Shown: in pieces, positions 32,937-40,803 of the stretch | Position numbering within the stretch: the first letter of the stretch is position 1 | Layout of the letters: each line of letters begins with the position of its first letter | From: Lachnotalea sp041821265 | GTDB taxonomy: Bacteria > Bacillota > Clostridia > Lachnospirales > Lachnospiraceae | Assembly (NCBI GenBank): GCA_041821265.1 | Contig: JBGUEQ010000015.1 | Span: 28,882 to 92,881, forward strand | Direction of reading: 5' to 3' | DNA: 64,000 nucleotides | Notes under the pieces: model-generated | Told to the model about the DNA's origin: nothing | Database searches by the model: none | The model's input: only the letters and a program-made list of their open reading frames with translations | Position numbers and translations under genes: made by a program

Positions 32937-34547
32937 ATGAAACAAGATAAGAAAACGGTCAAAAAGCTAAACGTATTTAATGTTACATTGGTAATTAAAC
33001 AATTTATGTTACAAAATCCATGGACAATACTTATTGGAGTTGTAACTATATTTATTCACCTTGTTGCACTGGGACAAATCCCATATGGTCTCCATGTAGA
33101 TGAAATCGCCACGGGATATGACGCATGGTGCATTTCCCATTTTGGTGTAGATCGTTATTTGAAATCATTTCCTATCTATTTTATCAATTTTGGAGGGGGA
33201 CAGAATAGTTTATACTGCTATTTATGCGTAGTATTTATAAAACTTTTTGGCTTTTCTACTTTTACTGTAAGATTACCAGCATTCCTAAGTGCATGTTTGC
33301 TAGTGATATATGGGTATCAATATACGTGGAAGAAGTGGCATAATAAAAATGTTTGCCTTATGTTTTTAGTCTTGTATGCAATGCTACCTATATTTACAAT
33401 GTCAGCTAGATTTGGATTAGAAAGTTACTTAATGTTACCTTTTTCAACTATCTTTTTACTATGCTGTTTGAGTGCAATAGAAAAACCTACTTATAAGAGA
33501 TTCCTATTTTGTGGAATATCAGGTGGTCTTGTTTTATATACATATGCGCTAAGTTATATTGTTCTCCCTATATTTTTAGTATTTTTAATGATTTATCTTC
33601 TTTTTATTAAAAAAATTCAATTTAAGTATGCGATTGCCTTTATTATTCCACTTATCATTATGGGGATGCCTTTGGTCTTAGTACAACTGGTGAATCGATA
33701 TGATTTGAATGAATTTAAAATAGGTATTTTTACTATTACTAAATTATTAAGCTATCGTTCTAGTGAAATTACATTTTCTAATCTTTTTAATAATATTAAA
33801 ATGTTAACTAAGTGTATTCTTGGGTATGATTGGTTACCTTACAATAGTGTTAAGGCATATGGTAATGTTCACTGGATATCGATTCCTTTTATTTTGATTG
33901 GTGTAATACAAGCTATAAAAGAAACAATTCAATCTATTATGAAAAAAAATTTTGATCCTACTGTAATTATTTTATTTTGGGCATTAGCAGAATTTATTAT
34001 GGGTTGCCTTTTAGGTGGTAATGGACCCAATACCAATAAAATGAATGGAATTTTTTTCTGTGTTCTTTATTTCTTGATTCAAGGTATTATCAGTATTATC
34101 ACGGTACTTGGAAGATGGAAAAGAATGTTTCTTATTATTTTGGGCACTGTTTATATCTTTTGTACCATCAGCTTTTTAAAATATTACTTTTGTGAATATA
34201 AAGAGGAGACGTATCCACAGCATCTGTTTGCAACCCAGTTTGATGATGTTCTTGACTACTTAAACGGTCTTGATATGAAAATTACCTCGAGAACGACGTA
34301 TATTGGAAACATGAAAGAGGCATATATTTATTATCTGGGTAGTACGCTGATTTCGCCTTATGAATATAATATTGATGAAACAGGTAAATCTTCTTATGAA
34401 AATTATATATTTAAATTACCAGACGAAATTGATTTATATAGTAATTATATTGTCCGCAAGTCGGAAAATAGCTTTATTGAACAAATGGATGCGCTTAGCT
34501 TTGAAAAAGTGAGTTTTGATGAATACTATTTATATTACATGAAATAA
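32937..34547 (+). CDS. GT39-like membrane glycosyltransferase
   Basis: A 536-residue protein with about 11 membrane segments, beginning after a basic N-terminus. The first external loop has IPYGLHVDEIATGYDAWCIS, the D-E pair expected for polyprenyl-phosphate-sugar dependent GT-C enzymes, followed by FPIYFINFGGGQNSLYCY. The C-terminal 110 residues are extracytoplasmic. ATG 32937 follows AGGAAGG at a 9-base distance; the in-frame GTG or ATG further upstream would overlap the leader hairpin. It is alone behind a near-consensus promoter. The acceptor is unknown; a surface glycan or glycoprotein is likely. Confidence 0.8.
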   Translation: MKQDKKTVKKLNVFNVTLVIKQFMLQNPWTILIGVVTIFIHLVALGQIPYGLHVDEIATGYDAWCISHFGVDRYLKSFPIYFINFGGGQNSLYCYLCVVFIKLFGFSTFTVRLPAFLSACLLVIYGYQYTWKKWHNKNVCLMFLVLYAMLPIFTMSARFGLESYLMLPFSTIFLLCCLSAIEKPTYKRFLFCGISGGLVLYTYALSYIVLPIFLVFLMIYLLFIKKIQFKYAIAFIIPLIIMGMPLVLVQLVNRYDLNEFKIGIFTITKLLSYRSSEITFSNLFNNIKMLTKCILGYDWLPYNSVKAYGNVHWISIPFILIGVIQAIKETIQSIMKKNFDPTVIILFWALAEFIMGCLLGGNGPNTNKMNGIFFCVLYFLIQGIISIITVLGRWKRMFLIILGTVYIFCTISFLKYYFCEYKEETYPQHLFATQFDDVLDYLNGLDMKITSRTTYIGNMKEAYIYYLGSTLISPYEYNIDETGKSSYENYIFKLPDEIDLYSNYIVRKSENSFIEQMDALSFEKVSFDEYYLYYMK

Positions 34548-34703
34548 AGGATAGGAATTTTAATAATATGTAGTACTGTTTGGCGTAATTTATGTTTGCA
34601 GAAGATGGAAAATAATGATACTATAATTTGAAGACAATAAGTCAGTATGGGATGATGAATTACCAGACTAAATATAATAATAGAATAATAGGAGATTAGT
34701 ATT

Positions 34704-35543
34704 ATGAAAAAATTATTAGTTACAGGTTGTAATGGACAATTAGGAAGAGCAATTAATGAGCAGTTTGCAAATACAGAATATGAACTTGTAAACACAGATT
34801 ATACAGAACTGGATATAACTAATATAGAAGCAGTTGTTAATATGGTGGAGGAAGTTAAACCTTATGCTATTATTAATTGTGCGGCTCATACTAATGTAAA
34901 TGGCTGTGAAACGGATAAGGATAATGCATATAAAATCAATGCAATAGGACCTAGAAATTTAAGTATAGCAGCAACGCAAGTTGGTGCCAAAATGGTTCAT
35001 ATTTCTACTGATTATGTTTTTGAGGGAAATGGGACAAGACCTTATACAGAATTTGATACAGTGAATCCACAAGGAATGTATGGTTATACGAAACTTGCTG
35101 GAGAGAATTTTGTGAAAGATTTTGCTAAGGATTATTTCATTATAAGAACAGCATGGCTCTATGGTGATGGTAAGAATTTTGTAAAGACAATGCTTCAATT
35201 ATCTGAGACGAATGATAAGGTTAGAGTGGTTGGTGATCAGTTTGGTGCACCTACAAGTACAAGAGAACTCGCTAAGATGATCGCATATTTATTGCCAACA
35301 CAAAATTATGGCTTATTTCATGGTACATGTGAAGGGTCTTGCAGTTGGGCAGATTTCACAAAAGAAATATTTAGATTAGCTGGAAAGGCAACTAAAGTAG
35401 AAGCCATAACAACTGCCCAATATCCAACACCAGCAGTACGTCCAGCATATTCCGTATTAGATAATTATATGCTAAAACTTACAACAGATTTTACATTTGC
35501 GCCTTGGGAAGTGGCAATTAAGGAATATATGGAGAATTTATAG
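34704..35543 (+). CDS. rmlD: dTDP-4-dehydrorhamnose reductase
   Basis: A 279-residue short-chain dehydrogenase-type enzyme. The Rossmann motif LVTGCNGQLGRAINEQ is at the N-terminus, then AIINCAAHTNVNGCE, HISTDYVFEGNG, the catalytic YGYTKLAGE (Tyr-x-x-x-Lys) and the TAWLYG segment typical of RmlD. It reduces dTDP-6-deoxy-L-lyxo-4-hexulose to dTDP-L-rhamnose with NAD(P)H. The other three rhamnose genes (rmlA, rmlB, rmlC) are not in this window. It lies 3 bases ahead of the split membrane proteins at 35.5-39.1 kb, so rhamnose may be what those proteins handle; that is inference from context. Confidence 0.93.
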   Translation: MKKLLVTGCNGQLGRAINEQFANTEYELVNTDYTELDITNIEAVVNMVEEVKPYAIINCAAHTNVNGCETDKDNAYKINAIGPRNLSIAATQVGAKMVHISTDYVFEGNGTRPYTEFDTVNPQGMYGYTKLAGENFVKDFAKDYFIIRTAWLYGDGKNFVKTMLQLSETNDKVRVVGDQFGAPTSTRELAKMIAYLLPTQNYGLFHGTCEGSCSWADFTKEIFRLAGKATKVEAITTAQYPTPAVRPAYSVLDNYMLKLTTDFTFAPWEVAIKEYMENL

Positions 35544-35546
35544 AAG

Positions 35547-36545
35547 ATGATAAAATGTCTTGAACTAGTATTTGTGTTTTTTATAATAGCTATAGTGGTG
35601 GGAAGTGTTCCAATCAGGCTGATGAAGGACCAAAGTAGTGGTTTGTTAAAAGCAATAGTATATGGCAATATTATGATGCTGGTTATTTTTGAAATTATAG
35701 TAATCCCGATGACTATAATGGGACAATCACTAACAAGACTGACACAAGTATGGTGCATTGTGATAGTAACTATAAGTATTATAGCTGCAATAACAGCCAA
35801 GGGATATTTGGCAAAGGTGATAAAGCGAATACCTGAGAGGTGTAGAAGTCTCACTTATCTGGATGGAGTTGTATTAGTACTGATTTTTGTGCAGATGTTT
35901 ATTTGTGTAGAATTTATTTTTTTACATGCAAACGATGCATATTATGTCGGAATGGCTACAACAACGCTTGAATCGGATAGTCTGCTCAAGTTTTCACCTT
36001 ATACGGGTGCAGCGGTTCAGTGGAGTGATTACAAATATCATATGATTGCATCCTTGCCTATATTTTGGGCAATGTTAGCAAAATTATTTCAAGTGTCAGG
36101 TGCTTTTATGTGTCATAGTGTAGTTCCTATGCTTTTTATTCCACTCGGATATATTGTATATAGAGAGATAGGACTTGTGCTATTTAAAAAGGATAAGAGA
36201 AATGTTAATATATTTCTTATTATAATTTGTATTACGAATATGTTTATTGGTAAAAATTATGCATCCTCCTATGAGATGCTGTCTACTTGCATTTGGCAAG
36301 GCGGTAGTTTCTTATATAATATTGTACTTCCGGGGATTTTTTGTTTTGAATTTAAGTATTTAAGAAAAAATGGGAAGATTTCGGATCTAGTTATGGTTCT
36401 TGCAATGATACTTGTTGGGGCTATGACAGTACCTATTACAGGCGGAGTGCTGTCCGTGCTATTAGTACTCGTGCTGGCATTAAGTTTCGCTATTGATAAG
36501 GTAATTACGAAAAGGAAGAGAATGGATGCAGGAATTATTAACTAA
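35547..36545 (+). CDS. Large membrane protein (DUF6077-like), N-terminal half, paralogue 1
   Basis: A 332-residue protein of about eight membrane segments. The external loop has FIFLHANDAYYVGMATTTLE and FSPYTGAAVQWSDYKYHM, matching the N-half encoded at 37299 (DDDDAFFVATATTSIQ, QNPYTGYEYNSLPTRYIM). The frame ends at 36545 just after ITKRKRM, where the other paralogue continues with another membrane segment. The C-terminal half is encoded in a different frame from 36526. Together they would be about 590 residues, like a single GT-C-type polytopic protein. A small deletion plus frameshift between the halves explains the layout. The function is unknown; a glycosyltransferase or polymer-handling role is inferred from the locus. 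Confidence 0.65.
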   Translation: MIKCLELVFVFFIIAIVVGSVPIRLMKDQSSGLLKAIVYGNIMMLVIFEIIVIPMTIMGQSLTRLTQVWCIVIVTISIIAAITAKGYLAKVIKRIPERCRSLTYLDGVVLVLIFVQMFICVEFIFLHANDAYYVGMATTTLESDSLLKFSPYTGAAVQWSDYKYHMIASLPIFWAMLAKLFQVSGAFMCHSVVPMLFIPLGYIVYREIGLVLFKKDKRNVNIFLIIICITNMFIGKNYASSYEMLSTCIWQGGSFLYNIVLPGIFCFEFKYLRKNGKISDLVMVLAMILVGAMTVPITGGVLSVLLVLVLALSFAIDKVITKRKRMDAGIIN

Positions 36546-37299
36546 TATAAAAATTTCATATGAAGCATATATCAGTGTTGGTAAAGTTTTACTTCTTCTT
36601 ACTGCAATATGTGGCTTGATTATGGTGAAAACGAATCAAAGAATGAGAATAGTTATTATCTACGTTATAGTTGGAAGTCTTGTTATAGTAAATCCTTTTT
36701 TTGTAAATAAGGCAATCCAATTATTGGGAGAGACAAATCTTTATAGAATGGGAATGATACTGATGATACCCATTCTTAGTTCTTATGCCATTACGGTATT
36801 ATATAAGCAATTAAAGGATAAGAAACAAAAAATGATAGCAATGACTGGAATTGTAATATTGATAGCTGCCAGTGGCAAATTTGTTTATACACCAGATCCA
36901 TTCTATCAATTAAATAATAACGGGAAAGTATATGATCTTGCAGTAGAATTATCGGATTGTGTTACCCAATCATATGATTCACCTACAGTAGCAATATCAG
37001 AATTACAAGGAGTATTTATTCGTCAATACAATGCACATATTAAACTTATCGGTGCACCAGAAGTAACTGAAAACTGGCAGGAAGCGTCAGATGATAATGC
37101 GTTGGCGATGAGTGCAATATTGAAAGAGCCGTTGCCGGATATGCTAGAAGTAACGAAGCTTGCCAAAACGCTTGGATGTAATTATTTGATATTAATGGAA
37201 GATCAAATAAAACAAGATAGTCCGGCCAATTATGGGCTGAACTATATTGATACATTTGATGGATTTGTCGTATTTGAAAATAATTTAGGAGCAGAATAA
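36526..37299 (+). CDS. Large membrane protein (DUF6077-like), C-terminal half, paralogue 1
   Basis: A 257-residue protein with four to five membrane segments (residues 15-130) and a C-terminal soluble domain of about 120 residues. The domain has FIRQYNAHIKLIGAPE and TLGCNYLILMEDQ, homologous to the C-half encoded at 38361 (YIRQYNPNIRLMYGR, KKCDYVVFEN). It overlaps the N-half by 20 bases in the +1 frame. AGGA 9 bases before ATG 36526 could allow reinitiation, so two polypeptides may be made. Compared with paralogue 2, about 25-30 residues including one membrane span are missing at the junction. Whether the product is functional is uncertain. Confidence 0.6.
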   Translation: MQELLTNIKISYEAYISVGKVLLLLTAICGLIMVKTNQRMRIVIIYVIVGSLVIVNPFFVNKAIQLLGETNLYRMGMILMIPILSSYAITVLYKQLKDKKQKMIAMTGIVILIAASGKFVYTPDPFYQLNNNGKVYDLAVELSDCVTQSYDSPTVAISELQGVFIRQYNAHIKLIGAPEVTENWQEASDDNALAMSAILKEPLPDMLEVTKLAKTLGCNYLILMEDQIKQDSPANYGLNYIDTFDGFVVFENNLGAE

Positions 37300-38339
37300 T
37301 GGATACTCTCATAAAGATACTAGTTGTTATATTATGGAATTTGATAATACCTACACTAATTGGATATTTATTGACTTATTTTTTAAAGAAAGAAGACAGA
37401 GATAATATTGCACTTAATTTTGTTATAGGTTTAGCTACTGTGTTAGGCGTGTTTGAACCAATTACATTGGTTGCAATTTATTTTAAATTGTCCCTTACTT
37501 TACTTACACATGTGTTTGGAGTTATATGGGTTTTATTAAGTATTGCTTCTTTTCTTTTGAATTTCAAACGTTTTTACGCAATGATTAAAAAAACGCCATC
37601 TATATTAAAGTCCCTTAACTTTTTTTTAGCGGGAGCCATGCTTTTGATTATGTTTCAAGCCTATGTTTATGTAGAATATCAACATATTGACGATGATGAT
37701 GCATTTTTTGTGGCAACGGCAACAACTTCGATTCAATCAGACAGTTTGTATGTACAAAATCCATATACAGGTTATGAATATAATTCGCTACCAACTCGCT
37801 ACATTATGTCACCGTTTTCAATCTATTATGCGGTGATGTCAAAAATTACAAATATTCAGGCTACAATATATGCACATACGTATTTACCAATTATTTTACT
37901 GCTCTTTGTATACTTGGTTTATTATATATGGGGGAGTGTGCTATTTGATAATAGCAGGTCAATTGGAATGTTTCTTTTTTTTATATGTATTCTTAATATA
38001 TTTGGAAATTATTCGGAATTTACAACACAAAGTTTTTTACTGTTGAGATTATGGCAAGGTAAAGCAATTTTGGCTGCTGGAATTATTCCGTTACTTATAT
38101 ACCTTTGTTACAGAATTGCTAGTGATGAAAAACAGTCGATTTTATGGAGTGTGCTATTTATGACTACATCAGCAGCAAGTTTAGTAACATCAATGGGAAT
38201 ATTTTTTGCACCAATTTCAATCGGATGTTGGGCATTAGTAGATTTGATTAGGACAAAGAAAGTTAAAAGAGCATTAATGTATTTATTTTGCTGTTTACCC
38301 TGTGCTTTATATGGAATAATATACATTATGATAATTTAG
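37299..38339 (+). CDS. Large membrane protein (DUF6077-like), N-terminal half, paralogue 2
   Basis: A 346-residue protein of about nine membrane segments. The first external loop EYQHIDDDDAFFVATATTSI with its acidic cluster is the part most like the catalytic loop of GT-C enzymes. It overlaps the stop of the preceding gene by one base. The frame is closed by TAG at 38337-38339 after IIYIMII, but the same frame continues without interruption through seven codons into the ATG at 38361. So the two halves are one open frame broken by a single amber codon. The function is inferred only from context. Confidence 0.65.
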   Translation: MDTLIKILVVILWNLIIPTLIGYLLTYFLKKEDRDNIALNFVIGLATVLGVFEPITLVAIYFKLSLTLLTHVFGVIWVLLSIASFLLNFKRFYAMIKKTPSILKSLNFFLAGAMLLIMFQAYVYVEYQHIDDDDAFFVATATTSIQSDSLYVQNPYTGYEYNSLPTRYIMSPFSIYYAVMSKITNIQATIYAHTYLPIILLLFVYLVYYIWGSVLFDNSRSIGMFLFFICILNIFGNYSEFTTQSFLLLRLWQGKAILAAGIIPLLIYLCYRIASDEKQSILWSVLFMTTSAASLVTSMGIFFAPISIGCWALVDLIRTKKVKRALMYLFCCLPCALYGIIYIMII

Positions 38340-38360
38340 AAACACCGATGGAGGAATGTT

Positions 38361-39125
38361 ATGCTACAAACTGGCTGGCAGATAATACAAGAGGGTTACG
38401 AGAAATACGAAGTAGCCGGAGGAACTCAGTTATTGTTGATAATTTCCATAATTGCAATGCTAATTAAGGAAAAGAAATATGAAAATAGACACTTTGCTTA
38501 TTATATAATTACACTATTAATAATAATATTTTCCCCTCCAATCGCAGTTATTTTTTCCAATCACTTTATTGGATCGGATGTATACTGGAGAGTATTCTGG
38601 CTCGTTCCTACTGTTATAGTAATTGCATTTGTTGCAACTAAATTAATTGAAAAAATTGGAAAAAAATCAAAACAGAGATTATCGATTTTTACCATAATTA
38701 TATTAATTATGGTAGGTGGAACTTGTGTCTATCATTCAGGGAATTTTACTAAATCAACAAATTCATATAAAATCCCACAAGAAGCAGTCGATATTTGCAA
38801 AATGGTCGAACAAGAAGGAACGATTAAAATTGTAGTTCCAGAGACCATAGTATCCTATATCAGACAATATAATCCTAATATTAGGTTGATGTATGGGAGA
38901 AATATGGGTAAGGATGTTACCAAGGGAGACAGGTATGAATTCTTGATGCAGCTTAATAGTACTGATCCAGATATAGAATTTATAGCAGAATTTGCTAGAG
39001 ATAAAAAATGCGATTATGTTGTATTTGAAAATATATCAAATGGAATCGAAGGAATGGAAAATTACGGTTATGAACTATTTGGAAACACGGAGCATTACAC
39101 CATATTTAAAAACGTTGATGAATGA
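38361..39125 (+). CDS. Large membrane protein (DUF6077-like), C-terminal half, paralogue 2
   Basis: A 254-residue protein with about four membrane segments, including FIGSDVYWRVFWLVPTVIVI, which is typical of this family, and a soluble C-terminal domain (about 140-254). It is in the same frame as the preceding N-half, 21 bases beyond its TAG codon. A very good ribosome site, GGAGG at 38350-38354 with 6-base spacing to ATG 38361, would allow separate translation. Either the protein works as two chains or this is a recent nonsense mutation with a fortuitous start site. The same boundary is broken in the neighbouring paralogue. Confidence 0.6.
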   Translation: MLQTGWQIIQEGYEKYEVAGGTQLLLIISIIAMLIKEKKYENRHFAYYIITLLIIIFSPPIAVIFSNHFIGSDVYWRVFWLVPTVIVIAFVATKLIEKIGKKSKQRLSIFTIIILIMVGGTCVYHSGNFTKSTNSYKIPQEAVDICKMVEQEGTIKIVVPETIVSYIRQYNPNIRLMYGRNMGKDVTKGDRYEFLMQLNSTDPDIEFIAEFARDKKCDYVVFENISNGIEGMENYGYELFGNTEHYTIFKNVDE

Positions 39126-39148
39126 TAGAGATTTTATAAAATGTTTAT

Positions 39149-39177
39149 TTGACATTTTAAGTTAATAAAATTACAAT
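39149..39177 (+). promoter_or_regulatory. Sigma-A type promoter for the beta-helix gene
   Basis: A perfect TTGACA (39149-39154) and TACAAT (39172-39177) with a 17-base spacer, about 100 bases before the start. Confidence 0.75.
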
Positions 39178-39277
39178 GTAGATAGAAAGTACTAGTGAGT
39201 ACTTAGAACTATAGTCATATGAGTAGAGGGTATGAGAACAGTCAACGTGTGTATGCAAACGATAAAGGAGAATAGTT

Positions 39278-40645
39278 ATGAAAAGTAAGAAAATTATTAG
39301 TTTCGTATTAGCAACAATATTGATGGTATTTGGTATACCTCAGTTTGCTACTGAGGCAGAAGCAGCAACAACTAATTATGTAAGAGCTATAGCACAGTAT
39401 GCGACTATTTACAACGTGACAGATTACGGAGTGGATACAACAGGTAAGAGTGATTGCGGTGCTGATATTTCAAGTTTAGTTAAGTCGCTTGTAAAAGCAC
39501 GTACAGACGAAAGTGTTCCAATTGTTATTTACATGCCAAGTGGAAAATATAAACTTACATCACCAATTAAACTGAGTTCTACTAGATCATTATCTTATAA
39601 TAATATTCATTTGATTGCGGAAAAAGATACCGTGGTAAGTGCAGGAAAAAAGATGAGAAGTTTGGTTGAGATTCAAAAGAATTCCAATGTGTCTCTACTT
39701 GGGGGAAAATGGGATGGTTGTAACAAAACAACTTATAATATTAAAATTTATAATGCAACTGATATCACGGTAAGTGAGTGCTCCATAACAAGGGCACGAG
39801 AAAAAGGTATTCATATTTCAGGATCAACCGCTAATGTAGATAAAATTAAAGCATATAAGAATGGAGTATACGGCGTATCGTTAGGGAGTAATGCTAACGT
39901 TACAATGAAGAATAGCAAAGTATATTCAAATGGTAAGTATGGAGTTGTTGTAGGCAGTAGTATTTTACATATGGAAAATGGTAATAATAAAATTTATAAA
40001 AACAAAAGTACCGGAGTATCTGTATCAAATTCATCAGCCGAATTGTATGCAAGTGGCAATTCTTTCACTAAAAATGGTTCAAAAGGGAATGGGCATGGTA
40101 TTGGTATTGCAGCAGGAGCATATGGAGAAATTACTAACAACGTGATCGAAAATAATAATCAATGCGGTATTTCCGTATTTAGTAAAGCAAAAGCAGTTGT
40201 TACAAATAATAGTATTAAAAATAATGGGAGACATGGAATCGGTGCAGCAGAAGGAATTACATTGACAGCAGAGAATAATACAATCACAGGTAACAAATGG
40301 CATGGAATTATGGTAAGAGATAAAGGAACAGGAACTATTACCAATAATGTTCTTAGCAAAAATTCAGTAGCTGGGTTATGTGTTGAAAAGTCATCTGCAA
40401 CTGTTGACGGAAATACAATGTATAAAAATAAAAGCAATGGAATTTATGCTGTAGCGGCAAAGATTAGTATGAGTAATAATAAAATAACTAAAAATAAAGC
40501 GTTTGGTATTTATACATCGGATCGTTCAAAAGTAAAAGTTGTTAGTGGAAATGTAATAAAATCTAATTCAAAGGGTGATATAGATGGTTCGGGTTCCAAA
40601 GTAACAATTGGTAAAGGTAATACAGTGAAAAAAGTGATTTCATAA
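39278..40645 (+). CDS. Secreted right-handed parallel beta-helix protein
   Basis: A 455-residue exported protein. Residues 1-30 are a signal peptide (lysine-rich start, hydrophobic core, cleavage near ATEAEA). After YNVTDYGVDTTGKSDCG, common at the start of pectin-lyase-like folds, come about a dozen beta-helix coils with the recurrent N-x-I/V-x-x-N pattern, for example GITLTAENNTITGNKWHG and GTGTITNNVLSKNSVAG. There is no sorting signal or membrane anchor at the C-terminus. Relatives include polysaccharide lyases, C5-epimerases and NosD-like proteins. It has its own strong promoter and terminator. Location within the glycopolymer locus suggests it binds or modifies the polymer outside the cell, but no catalytic residues can be assigned. 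Confidence 0.82.
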   Translation: MKSKKIISFVLATILMVFGIPQFATEAEAATTNYVRAIAQYATIYNVTDYGVDTTGKSDCGADISSLVKSLVKARTDESVPIVIYMPSGKYKLTSPIKLSSTRSLSYNNIHLIAEKDTVVSAGKKMRSLVEIQKNSNVSLLGGKWDGCNKTTYNIKIYNATDITVSECSITRAREKGIHISGSTANVDKIKAYKNGVYGVSLGSNANVTMKNSKVYSNGKYGVVVGSSILHMENGNNKIYKNKSTGVSVSNSSAELYASGNSFTKNGSKGNGHGIGIAAGAYGEITNNVIENNNQCGISVFSKAKAVVTNNSIKNNGRHGIGAAEGITLTAENNTITGNKWHGIMVRDKGTGTITNNVLSKNSVAGLCVEKSSATVDGNTMYKNKSNGIYAVAAKISMSNNKITKNKAFGIYTSDRSKVKVVSGNVIKSNSKGDIDGSGSKVTIGKGNTVKKVIS

Positions 40646-40671
40646 AATTTATTTATATTTTAATAAGTGAT

Positions 40672-40711
40672 AAAATTCAGAATAGGGCTTTAGTTCTTTC
40701 TGAATTTTTTT
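40672..40711 (+). terminator. Intrinsic terminator after the beta-helix gene
   Basis: A perfect 11-base stem (40672-40682 with 40698-40708, AAAATTCAGAA against TTCTGAATTTT), with T residues continuing to 40711. Confidence 0.85.
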
Positions 40712-40803
40712 GCGCAATAAAGTAAGAAAAAAGTAAGAAATAAATATTGGAATTACTGTAAAATAGTACAAAAGAATATAAAAAGAGGTCATAGGGAAGC
40801 AAA

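Noticed and set aside
34704..35543. Complete dTDP-rhamnose operon
   Set aside because: Only RmlD is present; RmlA, RmlB and RmlC are not encoded here.
38337..38339. TAG as a pyrrolysine codon
   Set aside because: No pyl genes are seen, the protein is not a methyltransferase, and a good reinitiation site follows.
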